Source: Gammaproteobacteria bacterium
GTDB lineage: Bacteria > Pseudomonadota > Gammaproteobacteria > Burkholderiales > Rhodocyclaceae
Reading direction: 5' to 3'
Length of the DNA: 50,784 nucleotides
Assembly: GCA_018824085.1 (NCBI GenBank)
Contig: JAHJHI010000027.1
Span: forward strand, 1-50,784
This document shows positions 16,760 to 23,809 of this stretch, in pieces. The notes beneath the pieces are model-generated. The model did no database searches. It was not told the origin of the DNA and saw only the letters and a program-made list of their open reading frames with translations. How positions within the stretch are numbered: the first letter of the stretch is position 1; each line of letters opens with the position of its first letter. The position numbers were made by a program, and so were the translations under genes.

Positions 16760-16906
16760 GATTTCACCTTTCCGCAGTTGTGGTAAACCGGGCGCGCTGC
16801 GCCCGTGAAAGCCCGTTGCACGTCCGCTGGCGGCGCGTGGCACCGTGTGCGCGGAACGTCGCAACGTATTGACGCGAGAGCTTAGGGATGAAGGCGCCTG
16901 GCGGAA

Positions 16907-17923
16907 ATGACACAAAACCCTGAAATAGAGACAGCAACACCCCGCCTCGTGGTGTTTCTCGCCTATGACGGCGTCGGACTGCTCGATCTGACCGGCCCGC
17001 AGACGGTGTTCTGGGCCGCGTCCAGAACGCTGGAAGAGCGCGGCCTGCCCGGCTATGTGCGCGAGACCGCGAGCATCGCCGGCGGCACGGTCCGCACGGC
17101 CGAGGGCCTGTCGCTTGAAACCGTGTCGCTTGCGGTGCTGGCCGGCTCGGACGCCGCGCGCGGCGGCATCGACACCGTTGTGGTGCCGGGCGCGCCCGCG
17201 ATCGAAGAGGCGCTTGCGCGCAGCGCGGCACTCGTCGAGTGGTTGCGCGGCGCGGCCACGCGCGCGCGCCGCACCGTATCGGTATGCAGCGGCACCTTCC
17301 TGCTGGCGCAGGCCGGATTGCTCGACGGCAAACGCGCAGCCACGCACTGGGCGATGTGCGACCGGCTCACGGCGCGCTTTCCGTCGGTCGAAGTCGATCG
17401 CGACGCGATCTTCGTGCGCCAGGACGCGGTATGGACGTCAGCCGGCGTCAGCGCGGGCATAGACCTCGCGCTCGCGCTTGTCGAATCCGACTGCGGGCGC
17501 AACGTTGCGATGCAGGTCGCGCGCGAGCTGGTCGTCTTCCTGAAGCGGCCCGGCGGCCAGTCGCAGTTCAGCGAACTGCTGCAGTCGCAATCGCGGGACG
17601 GCCACGCGTTCGATGCGCTGCACCTGTGGATCAATGACAACCTTGGCCGCGAAGACCTCTCGGTCATGGTGCTGGCCGAGCAGGCACGCATGAGTCCGCG
17701 CAACTTCGCGCGGGTCTACAAGCTGAAGACCGGCCGCACGCCAGCCAAGACGGTGGAGATCATGCGGCTCGAAGCTGCCCGCCGGCTGCTCGAGGACTCG
17801 AGCCGCAACATCGACCAGATCGCGCGCCAGTGCGGTTTCGGTGACGAGGAACGCATGCGGGTCACGTTCCAGCGCAATCTGTCGGTGTCGCCGCGGGACT
17901 ACCGGAAGCGGTTTTCCGCCTAG
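16907..17923 (+). CDS. GlxA-type regulator: DJ-1/PfpI domain plus AraC helix-turn-helix
   Basis: A 338-residue transcription factor. The N-terminal DJ-1/PfpI-like domain covers about 10-200, with an elbow SVCSGTFLLAQAGLLDGK followed by RAATHW and then TSAGVSAGIDLALALVE. The C-terminal AraC domain covers about 235-335 (VLAEQARMSPRNFARVYKLK; IARQCGFGDEERMRVTF). GlxA-like regulators sense unknown small molecules through the amidotransferase-like domain. The ATG at 16907 follows GGCGGA closely. The NDH-2-like gene is divergent, 147 bases away, and is the natural target. Confidence 0.9.
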   Translation: MTQNPEIETATPRLVVFLAYDGVGLLDLTGPQTVFWAASRTLEERGLPGYVRETASIAGGTVRTAEGLSLETVSLAVLAGSDAARGGIDTVVVPGAPAIEEALARSAALVEWLRGAATRARRTVSVCSGTFLLAQAGLLDGKRAATHWAMCDRLTARFPSVEVDRDAIFVRQDAVWTSAGVSAGIDLALALVESDCGRNVAMQVARELVVFLKRPGGQSQFSELLQSQSRDGHAFDALHLWINDNLGREDLSVMVLAEQARMSPRNFARVYKLKTGRTPAKTVEIMRLEAARRLLEDSSRNIDQIARQCGFGDEERMRVTFQRNLSVSPRDYRKRFSA

Positions 17924-17940
17924 GCCGCGCCGGCGCGCGC

Positions 17941-18210
17941 TCAGCCGCCACTCAACGCCTGCACGATGACGAGCTCGCCGCCGGCGTCGAGCGGCTGCGC
18001 CGGTTCGCGCACCTGCTGCCCGTTGTGGAAAAAGCGGATGTGACGCCGTATGCGCCCCTGCTCGTCGATCATGCGGAAGCGGATGCCCGGGTACAGACGG
18101 TCAAGTTCCGCCACCACGTCGGCGAGCGTGGCACCGCTTGCCTGCGCCTCGGCGCTCTCGGTGTAGGACCGCAGCGCGCCCGGAATGTGCACCTTCACGG
18201 CTCGGCCCAT
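17941..18210 (-). CDS. MoaD/ThiS-like ubiquitin-fold protein paired with the BNR-propeller gene
   Basis: An 89-residue beta-grasp protein started at [13 protein letters not shown], overlapping the end of the upstream BNR gene by 16 bases. It carries the MoaD/ThiS pattern: GATLADVVAELDRLYPGI in the helix region, FHNGQQVREPAQPLDAGGEL, and a C-terminal ALSGG ending in Gly-Gly. In sulfur carriers and SAMP-type modifiers the terminal Gly-Gly is adenylated by a MoeB/ThiF-like E1 and carries thiocarboxylate or is conjugated. No E1, moaE or thiamine gene is adjacent, so the activating enzyme must be elsewhere. A role beyond molybdopterin synthesis is suggested by the tight coupling to the propeller gene. 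Confidence 0.83.
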   Translation of the reverse strand: MGRAVKVHIPGALRSYTESAEAQASGATLADVVAELDRLYPGIRFRMIDEQGRIRRHIRFFHNGQQVREPAQPLDAGGELVIVQALSGG

Positions 18211-19364
18211 TGCACAGCCTCGACCGCGAAGATGTCCGGCAGATGCCGCGCGATGCACGCCCAGTGCGCGCCCTCGTCGCGGCTCGCCCACAGCTCGCCG
18301 CTGGTGGTGCCGAAATACAGGCCGATCTCATCCCGGTTGTCTGCCGTCATGGCCTGGCGCTTCACCGTCCACCAGGCCTGCTCCGTCGGCAGGCCGGCGT
18401 CCAGACGCTGCCAGCTCGCGCCGGCGTCGCGCGTCGCATAGACGGCCGGCTTGCCGTCCGGACTGGTGCGCGGCCACACCGAGGTGGCGTCCATCGGAAA
18501 CACCCAGGCGCGATCGGCGTCACGCGGATGCACCACCATCGGGAAGCCGATGTCGCCGTCCGCCTGCGGCATGGCCATGCCGATCCGCTGCCAGCGCGTG
18601 GACGGCCGGTCGAGCCGGTAGATGCCGCAGTGATTCTGCTGGTAGAGGCGGTCCGGGTTCGACGGGCACAGGCGGACGCAGTGCGGGTCATGGAAGGTGG
18701 GCTGGCTCGCGTCGAATCCTTCGACAACTTCCAGCCCGTCGAGCAGCGGCGCGAAGCTGCGGCCGCCGTCGACCGATTCATGCACGCCGCCGCCGGACAT
18801 CGCGAAGTACAGATGCGCCGGATCGCGCGGGTCGACGATGATGGAATGCAGCTTCGGGCCGTCCGGCGTGCCGTCCTGCACCGTGCCCATCCATTCGCGG
18901 TAGCGCGCATCGTCATTGATGTGCGAGAACGGCGCCCAGCTCACGCCGCCGTCTTCCGAGCGGAACAGCCCCTGCGGCGACGTGCCGGCGTACCACACGC
19001 CCGGCTCGTCCGCGTGGCCGGGCGTGAGCCAGAAGGTGTGGTCGACGCTGCGCCCGGTCGCGCCGTCGGCCGCCTTCGCGAAAGCGGGCGGGCGGGCGGC
19101 CTCGGCCCATGAGCGCGCGCCGTCGGTCGAGCGGAAGATCGTCGGCCCCAGATGGCCGGTCTTTGCCGCCGCAAGCAGCGTGCGCCGGTCGCGCGGGTCG
19201 AGCACCAGATGGCTGATGACGTGGCCGAGAAAGTGCGGTCCATCGACCCGCCAGTTCTGGCGTCCGGCATCGGAGTGATAGATCCACGCGCCCTTGCGCG
19301 TGGCCACCAGAAGACTGACGTGGTGCCCTGCAACCGGCTGCGCGCCGGACGGATTTTCTGACAT
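18195..19364 (-). CDS. BNR/sialidase-like beta-propeller protein (exo-alpha-sialidase-type annotation)
   Basis: A 389-residue protein started at MSENPSGAQ, behind GGGGAGG. Repeated Asp-box motifs of S-x-D-x-G-x-x-W type mark propeller blades: [44 protein letters not shown] and [11 protein letters not shown]. The first blade reads [16 protein letters not shown]. No signal peptide is visible, so it should be cytosolic, unlike true sialidases. The catalytic Arg triad and Tyr/Glu of sialidases were not recognised, so enzymatic activity is doubtful. The stop overlaps the MoaD/ThiS-like start by 16 bases, implying joint function. The AraC regulator at 19502-20326 lies upstream on the same strand. 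Confidence 0.82.
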   Translation of the reverse strand: MSENPSGAQPVAGHHVSLLVATRKGAWIYHSDAGRQNWRVDGPHFLGHVISHLVLDPRDRRTLLAAAKTGHLGPTIFRSTDGARSWAEAARPPAFAKAADGATGRSVDHTFWLTPGHADEPGVWYAGTSPQGLFRSEDGGVSWAPFSHINDDARYREWMGTVQDGTPDGPKLHSIIVDPRDPAHLYFAMSGGGVHESVDGGRSFAPLLDGLEVVEGFDASQPTFHDPHCVRLCPSNPDRLYQQNHCGIYRLDRPSTRWQRIGMAMPQADGDIGFPMVVHPRDADRAWVFPMDATSVWPRTSPDGKPAVYATRDAGASWQRLDAGLPTEQAWWTVKRQAMTADNRDEIGLYFGTTSGELWASRDEGAHWACIARHLPDIFAVEAVQWAEP

Positions 19365-19501
19365 GGGTGATGCCTCCCCGGACTGGATCAACATGGAGCC
19401 GCCGGCCGCGACGCGCGCAAATCCGGCGGGGCTGCATCGTCGACGAAGCATCGAGCGCGATTTCGACACGCGGCCACAGATCCGCTCGCCCGTCGGCGCG
19501 A

Positions 19502-20326
19502 CTAGGCCGAGGCCTGCAGCCAGCTGCGCGGCGACGTGCCGGCCACCGCCTTGAACGCGCGCGACAGTGCGGCCTCGCTGCCGTAGCCGACGTCGTCCGC
19601 AATCAGCCGCAGCGCGCGCCCCTGGCGCAACCGCTTCTGCGCGATGCCGATGCGCCAGCGTTGCAGATAGAGCCCCGGCGTGCAGCCTACCGTTTCCCTG
19701 AACACCCTGGCGAACACGCTGCGCGACATGCCGGCGCTGGCGGCGAGCGTGTCGAGCGACCAGTTGCGGGCCGGTTCGTCATGCATCGCGACGATGGCGA
19801 GGCGCAGCCGCGGATGGGACAGGCCGGCGAGCATGCCGGCGGTGGTCTGGCCGCGCTCCATCAGGTGGCGCAGCACATGGATCAGCACCACTTCGAACAG
19901 CCGGTCGAGCACCGCCTGGCGGCCGCAGTTGCGCTTCGACGCCTCGTCGAACAGCAGCCTGAGCAGGCTGTCGGCGTCGTCGAGTTCATCCAGCGCAATG
20001 CAGGTGAAGGGCGGCAGCGCCGCCGCGATCGGGTTGGCCGCGCCCCCTTCGAATCCGAGCTGCGCGCACGCGAAATCCGCGCCGCGCACCGGATCGGTGA
20101 TGAAGCGGTGCGCCAGCGGCCTCGGATACAGCAACAGGCTCGGGCGCACCACCCGCACGGCCGGTGCGCCGCCATTGAGCACCTCCACCTCGCCGGCGCG
20201 GATGAGATGCAGCTGGCCGGTCGGCCCGTCGCCGTCCACATCCGTGATGCCGCACAGCGCGCTGGTGTTGAACACGCGTGCGCTGACGGAAAAGTGCTCA
20301 AGCAGGGTTTCGAGTCGGTCGACCAT
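19502..20326 (-). CDS. AraC-family transcriptional regulator with N-terminal cupin
   Basis: A 274-residue regulator. The N-terminal half is a cupin-like sensor of the AraC-binding type ([34 protein letters not shown]). The C-terminal AraC HTH covers about 170-270 ([19 protein letters not shown] and [20 protein letters not shown], ending SPRSWLQ). It is divergent from ohr with 120 bases between the starts, and lies 137 bases upstream of the BNR/MoaD-like pair on its own strand. Either could be the target. The ohr-hydrolase pair is the conventional guess, though ohr is more often controlled by OhrR (MarR family). Confidence 0.9.
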   Translation of the reverse strand: MVDRLETLLEHFSVSARVFNTSALCGITDVDGDGPTGQLHLIRAGEVEVLNGGAPAVRVVRPSLLLYPRPLAHRFITDPVRGADFACAQLGFEGGAANPIAAALPPFTCIALDELDDADSLLRLLFDEASKRNCGRQAVLDRLFEVVLIHVLRHLMERGQTTAGMLAGLSHPRLRLAIVAMHDEPARNWSLDTLAASAGMSRSVFARVFRETVGCTPGLYLQRWRIGIAQKRLRQGRALRLIADDVGYGSEAALSRAFKAVAGTSPRSWLQASA

Positions 20327-20446
20327 GAAAATACGAAAAGCAAAGAATCAAGGACATTACGTTACCTCAAGTATTCACCGTGCGCGCAAAGTCCGTCTCG
20401 CCAACAGCGCAAACCTTCCCGACACTTTCTGAACAGGAGAACCGCC

Positions 20447-20875
20447 ATGTCCATCGAAAAAGTCCTCTACACCGCACACGCTTCCGCCACCGGTGGCCGC
20501 GACGGCCGCGCCGTGACGTCCGACGGCGTGCTCGACGTGCAGCTTTCCACGCCGCGCGAACTCGGCGGTGCCGGCGGCCCCGGCACCAACCCTGAACAGC
20601 TGTTCGCCGCCGGCTACTCGGCCTGCTTTCTGGGCGCGCTGAAGTTCGTCGCCGCGCAGCAGAAGGTCGCGCTGCCGGCCGACGTGCGCGTCAGCGGCCG
20701 TGTCGGCATCGGCCAGATTCCGACCGGTTTCGGCATCGAGGTCGAACTGACGATCAGCGTGCCCGGCCTGGCGCGCGACCAGGTGCAGGCGCTCGTCGAC
20801 AAGGCGCACATCGTCTGCCCGTATTCCAACGCCACCCGCGGAAACATCGACGTGTCGCTCGTCATCGCCGCCTGA
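20447..20875 (+). CDS. ohr: Organic hydroperoxide resistance protein Ohr
   Basis: A 142-residue OsmC/Ohr-family thiol peroxidase started at [12 protein letters not shown], with AGGAGA 6-7 bases upstream. Both catalytic cysteines are present in their usual contexts: [11 protein letters not shown] (about residue 61) and [13 protein letters not shown] (about 125). Ohr reduces fatty-acid and other organic hydroperoxides using lipoylated partners. It is followed 31 bases on by an exported alpha/beta hydrolase in the same direction, which makes a two-gene operon likely. No ohrR lies adjacent. The divergent AraC regulator is the candidate controller. Confidence 0.95.
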   Translation: MSIEKVLYTAHASATGGRDGRAVTSDGVLDVQLSTPRELGGAGGPGTNPEQLFAAGYSACFLGALKFVAAQQKVALPADVRVSGRVGIGQIPTGFGIEVELTISVPGLARDQVQALVDKAHIVCPYSNATRGNIDVSLVIAA

Positions 20876-20906
20876 GCACCATCACCAATATCCTAAGGAG
20901 AAAGAC

Positions 20907-21872
20907 ATGAAACAGCTCTATCGCACGCTCGCACTCACCGCCATCGCGGCGTCGCTGTCGGTCCAGGCTGCCAGTGCGCAGGCCGCCGACGCGTCCCGCC
21001 ACACGTCGGCCGCGCAGGCCGCACCGGCGGTCGAAAGAACCGGCAGCCACATCGTCACGCAAGACGGCGTGCGCCTCTACTACAAGGACTGGGGCCCGAA
21101 GGACGGCCCGGTCGTGACGTTCAGCCACGGCTGGCCGCTGAGTTCGGACAGCTGGGAATCGCAGATGCTGTTCCTCGCATCGCAGGGCTTCCGCGTCGTG
21201 GCACATGACCGGCGCGGCCACGGCCGCTCGAGCCAGCCCTGGGACGGCAATGACATGGACCACTATGCGGACGACCTGGCCGCGGTGATCGAGGCGCTCG
21301 ACCTGAAGGCGGTGACGCTGGTCGGCTTCTCGACCGGCGGCGGCGAGGTGGCGCGCTACATCGGCCGCCACGGCACGCAGCGCGTGCGCAAGGCGGTGCT
21401 GGTCAGTTCGGTGCCGCCGATGATGCTCAGGACCGACAGCAATCCGGACGGGCTTCCGCTCGAGGTGTTCGACGGCCTGCGCAAGGCATCGATCGACAAC
21501 CGTTCGCAGCTCTATCTGGACATCGCGTCCGGTCCGTTCTACGGCTTCAATCGCGCCGGCGCGAAGGCGTCGCCGGGCCTGATCGAGTCCTTCCGGGCGC
21601 AGGGCATGCAAGGTGGCCACAGGAACACCTACGATTCGATCGCCGCGTTCTCGGCCACGGATTTCCGCGCCGACCTGAAGAAGTTCGACGTGCCGACGCT
21701 GGTCATCCACGGCAGTGACGACCAGATCGTGCCGATCGACATTTCGGGCAAGGCGTCGGCGGCGCTGATCCGCAACGCGGAGCTGATCGTCTATCCGGGC
21801 GCGCCGCACGGGCTGACCGATACGCACAAGGAACGGCTCAATCAGGATCTGCTGACCTTCCTGCGCAAATGA
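20907..21872 (+). CDS. Exported alpha/beta hydrolase (non-haem chloroperoxidase/arylesterase type)
   Basis: A 321-residue hydrolase with a cleavable signal peptide ending near SAQA-AD (about residue 27). The core fold shows [19 protein letters not shown] (oxyanion region), [15 protein letters not shown], the nucleophile elbow [10 protein letters not shown], acid Asp in [10 protein letters not shown], and base His in [10 protein letters not shown]. This is the layout of cofactor-free haloperoxidase/perhydrolases, which are esterases that also form peracids. Export is unusual for this family. Its position right after ohr suggests a link to peroxide or ester detoxification outside the cytoplasm. 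AAGGAG precedes the start. Confidence 0.9.
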   Translation: MKQLYRTLALTAIAASLSVQAASAQAADASRHTSAAQAAPAVERTGSHIVTQDGVRLYYKDWGPKDGPVVTFSHGWPLSSDSWESQMLFLASQGFRVVAHDRRGHGRSSQPWDGNDMDHYADDLAAVIEALDLKAVTLVGFSTGGGEVARYIGRHGTQRVRKAVLVSSVPPMMLRTDSNPDGLPLEVFDGLRKASIDNRSQLYLDIASGPFYGFNRAGAKASPGLIESFRAQGMQGGHRNTYDSIAAFSATDFRADLKKFDVPTLVIHGSDDQIVPIDISGKASAALIRNAELIVYPGAPHGLTDTHKERLNQDLLTFLRK

Positions 21873-21877
21873 GTCCC

Positions 21878-21906
21878 GCACGGTTCCCGCGATGCGGGAA
21901 CCGTGC
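21878..21906 (+). terminator. Strong hairpin after the ohr-hydrolase operon
   Basis: GCACGGTTCCCGC-GAT-GCGGGAACCGTGC is a perfect 13-bp stem starting 5 bases after the hydrolase stop. It lacks a T-tract, so termination may need Rho or the hairpin may protect the mRNA end. Confidence 0.6.
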
Positions 21907-21948
21907 TCGGCGGCGCGGAATCCCCGCCCGCGCATGCCCCGCGCAATA

Positions 21949-22028
21949 GTCCGCATAGTCTGATCGGACGATGTTCCGGTCCGTGCCGGCATGGAAGACA
22001 TGCAACCTGAGGTGGCTACAGTCCTGCT
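21949..22028 (+). promoter_or_regulatory. Putative sigma-54 promoter with upstream dyad, PEP-CTERM gene
   Basis: TGGCTACAGTCCTGCT (22013-22028) keeps the sigma-54 invariants: GG and GC separated by exactly 10 bases, with TGGC at -24 and TGCT at -12. Upstream lies the dyad GTCCG-N11-CGGAC (21949-21969), about 80 bases before the predicted transcript start. A dyad of the same geometry precedes the PEP-CTERM gene at 49513. PEP-CTERM genes in Zoogloea are known to depend on PrsK-PrsR and RpoN. Both assignments are inference. Confidence 0.4.
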
Positions 22029-22064
22029 TCCCGCGACGGTCCGTCACTGTCGCCAGCCCTCAGG
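22006..22064 (+). other. Long stem-loop covering the ribosome site of a PEP-CTERM gene
   Basis: Three consecutive paired blocks, CCTGAGG/CCTCAGG (22006-22012 with 22058-22064), TGGC/GCCA and ACAGT/ACTGT, give 16 base pairs with one mismatch and a 2-base bulge, around a 23-base loop that can fold GACG-GTC-CGTC. The 3' arm overlaps AGGAG (22062-22066), the ribosome site of the ATG at 22073. If transcribed whole it would hide that site. If the sigma-54 start near 22039 is used, the 5' arm is not transcribed, so the two readings compete. Confidence 0.5.
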
Positions 22065-22072
22065 AGAACTTC

Positions 22073-22762
22073 ATGCTTCGCGCATCCATCGTTGCGATCG
22101 CCGCCGCCGTCGTGCCCGCGATCGCCGCCGCATCCGACCACATTTCGCCGCTCGACGGCAGCGCCACGAGCAGCACGTTCGAAGACGTGTCCGCGTTCGG
22201 CGGATCGATTCCGCTGAGTTCCGGCGCCTACGCCTGGACCGCCGTGACCGGCGATGCGCGCTCGTTCCGCGACGCGGTCGTCATCGACAACGCCGCGCTG
22301 ATCCACCTGAATTCCGCCACGGCGGCGTACACGATGCAGCACGACACCGGCACCCGCTTCGTCGCCGACGCCGTCTACACGCTGAGCGCCGACATCGGCT
22401 TCATGACGACCTATCTGGCGTCCGGCCGCAGCGCCCCCTACCGCATCGAGATCGGCGTGCTCGACGCCGCGGGCAGCTTCACCCGGCTCGCCGCCTACAG
22501 CGGCACGGCCGTGTGGCAGGGCCACTTCGGCGACGGCGCGAGCAATCAGGCCAGCATCATCTACACCGCGAGCGGCCTTGAAGACGGCGACGTCGCCGTC
22601 CGGCTGTCGCGACTGGACGGCGGCTCCGACGGCCGCTGGATGGGCTTTGACAACGTGACGCTGTCGGCCGTCGCCGCGCCCGTTCCGGAACCGTCGATCG
22701 CCATGCTGCTGGCCCCCGGCCTCGCACTGCTCGGCTTCGCCGCCCGCCGCCGCAAGGCCTGA
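22073..22762 (+). CDS. PEP-CTERM sorting-domain surface protein
   Basis: A 229-residue exported protein started at MLRASIVAIAAAV, with CAGGAGAA upstream. A signal peptide ends at about AIAAA-SDH. The mature part is beta-rich, with no confident match; the pattern (FEDVSAFGG; MGFDNVTLSAV) resembles jelly-roll carbohydrate-binding-like modules often seen in PEP-CTERM proteins. The C-terminus is a textbook exosortase target: VPEPSIAMLLAPGLALLGFAARRRKA (PEP motif, hydrophobic helix, Arg cluster). Exosortase EpsH/XrtA cleaves after the motif and the protein is linked to or released into exopolysaccharide. It is followed 66 bases on by a second PEP-CTERM gene. Confidence 0.9.
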   Translation: MLRASIVAIAAAVVPAIAAASDHISPLDGSATSSTFEDVSAFGGSIPLSSGAYAWTAVTGDARSFRDAVVIDNAALIHLNSATAAYTMQHDTGTRFVADAVYTLSADIGFMTTYLASGRSAPYRIEIGVLDAAGSFTRLAAYSGTAVWQGHFGDGASNQASIIYTASGLEDGDVAVRLSRLDGGSDGRWMGFDNVTLSAVAAPVPEPSIAMLLAPGLALLGFAARRRKA

Positions 22763-22828
22763 CCGGCACCCGTCAACCGCGCGGCCGGCCACGCGGCCGC
22801 GCCCGCTCACCCGCACAGGAAACACAGC

Positions 22829-23803
22829 ATGAAATCCGTCAATGCATTCGCGCGCAGCCTTCCGCTGCTCGCACTGGTGCTGTCGCTGCCGGCGCACGCC
22901 ATCAACAACGCCACGCTCGACGCGTGGACCCCGCTGTTCAAGGGCATCGACTACACGAGCGGCTACGCCAGCGGCGTCACCAGCCCGACGAACAGCACGC
23001 CGCGGAGCCAGGCCATCAACGCCATGCGCATCGACCTGCGAGACCCGGACATCCGCTTTTTCTCGACCCCGGACAACGGCAGCGTCATCGGCGACACCAC
23101 GGCCCAGACCACCGCTTCCTTCCTCGAAACCTACGACCTGCAGGTCGCGATCAACGCGAACTTCTTCAGCCCGTGCTGCGCCGCGTCCGCCGATCCTAAG
23201 GACGTGCTCGGCCTGGCGGTCAGCAACGGCACCGTCGTATCGCCGTCGGACTACAACGCCATTCCGCCGGGCGGTCCCGCGTACTCGCTCGCCCTCACGG
23301 CCGGCAACGAAGCGCTGATCAAGTACTTCGCGCCGGGCGCCGACGTCAGCTCGCTCCACACCGCGGTGACGGGCGGCCCGCTGCTGCTGGGAGACGGCCG
23401 GATCATGGTCGCCGAGGCGCCGCAGAACGCGTTCTACGACACCAATCCGCGCACCGCGGTCGGTCTGTCCGCAGACGCGCAGTATCTGTACCTGATGACG
23501 ATAGACGGCCGCCAGCCGGGCTACAGCGACGGCGCAACGCTGTACGAAACCGCCGAATGGCTGATGATGATGGGCGCATGGCAGGGCCTGAACCTGGACG
23601 GCGGCGGATCGACGACGATGGTGCGTGCCGACGACAACGGCGATGCGCTGGTGCTCAACAGCCTGAACGGCGCCGCACGCTACAACGCCAACAACTTCGG
23701 CGTCTACGCCGCGCCACTGGCCGCCGTGCCGGAACCCTCGGCCTGGGCACTGATGGTGTTCGGCCTGCTCGTGCTGCTGGCCGCCGCGCGTCGGCGCGGC
23801 TGA
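22829..23803 (+). CDS. Phosphodiester glycosidase (NAGPA-domain) with PEP-CTERM anchor
   Basis: A 324-residue exported enzyme started at MKSVNAFARSL with an AGGAAA upstream. The signal peptide ends at PAHA-IN (about 24). The NAGPA/DUF2233 domain fills the body: VAINANFFSP, NPRTAVGLSADAQYLYLMTI followed by DGRQPGYS, and the hallmark LNLDGGGSTTMV near residue 255. Members remove GlcNAc from phosphodiester-linked sugars or trim phosphodiester-linked glycans. The C-terminus carries the exosortase signal VPEPSAWALMVFGLLVLLAAARRRG. Together with the upstream PEP-CTERM gene it forms a surface operon that may modify phosphate-linked capsule or teichoic-like glycans. It converges on the PQQ dehydrogenase gene, 6 bases away. 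Confidence 0.9.
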   Translation: MKSVNAFARSLPLLALVLSLPAHAINNATLDAWTPLFKGIDYTSGYASGVTSPTNSTPRSQAINAMRIDLRDPDIRFFSTPDNGSVIGDTTAQTTASFLETYDLQVAINANFFSPCCAASADPKDVLGLAVSNGTVVSPSDYNAIPPGGPAYSLALTAGNEALIKYFAPGADVSSLHTAVTGGPLLLGDGRIMVAEAPQNAFYDTNPRTAVGLSADAQYLYLMTIDGRQPGYSDGATLYETAEWLMMMGAWQGLNLDGGGSTTMVRADDNGDALVLNSLNGAARYNANNFGVYAAPLAAVPEPSAWALMVFGLLVLLAAARRRG

Positions 23804-23809
23804 CAGTCG

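Noticed and set aside
22013-22072. Cobalamin riboswitch in the PEP-CTERM leader
   Set aside because: Short resemblances (CCCGC, CACTG, CAGGAGA) exist, but the full conserved core and size of a cobalamin riboswitch are absent.
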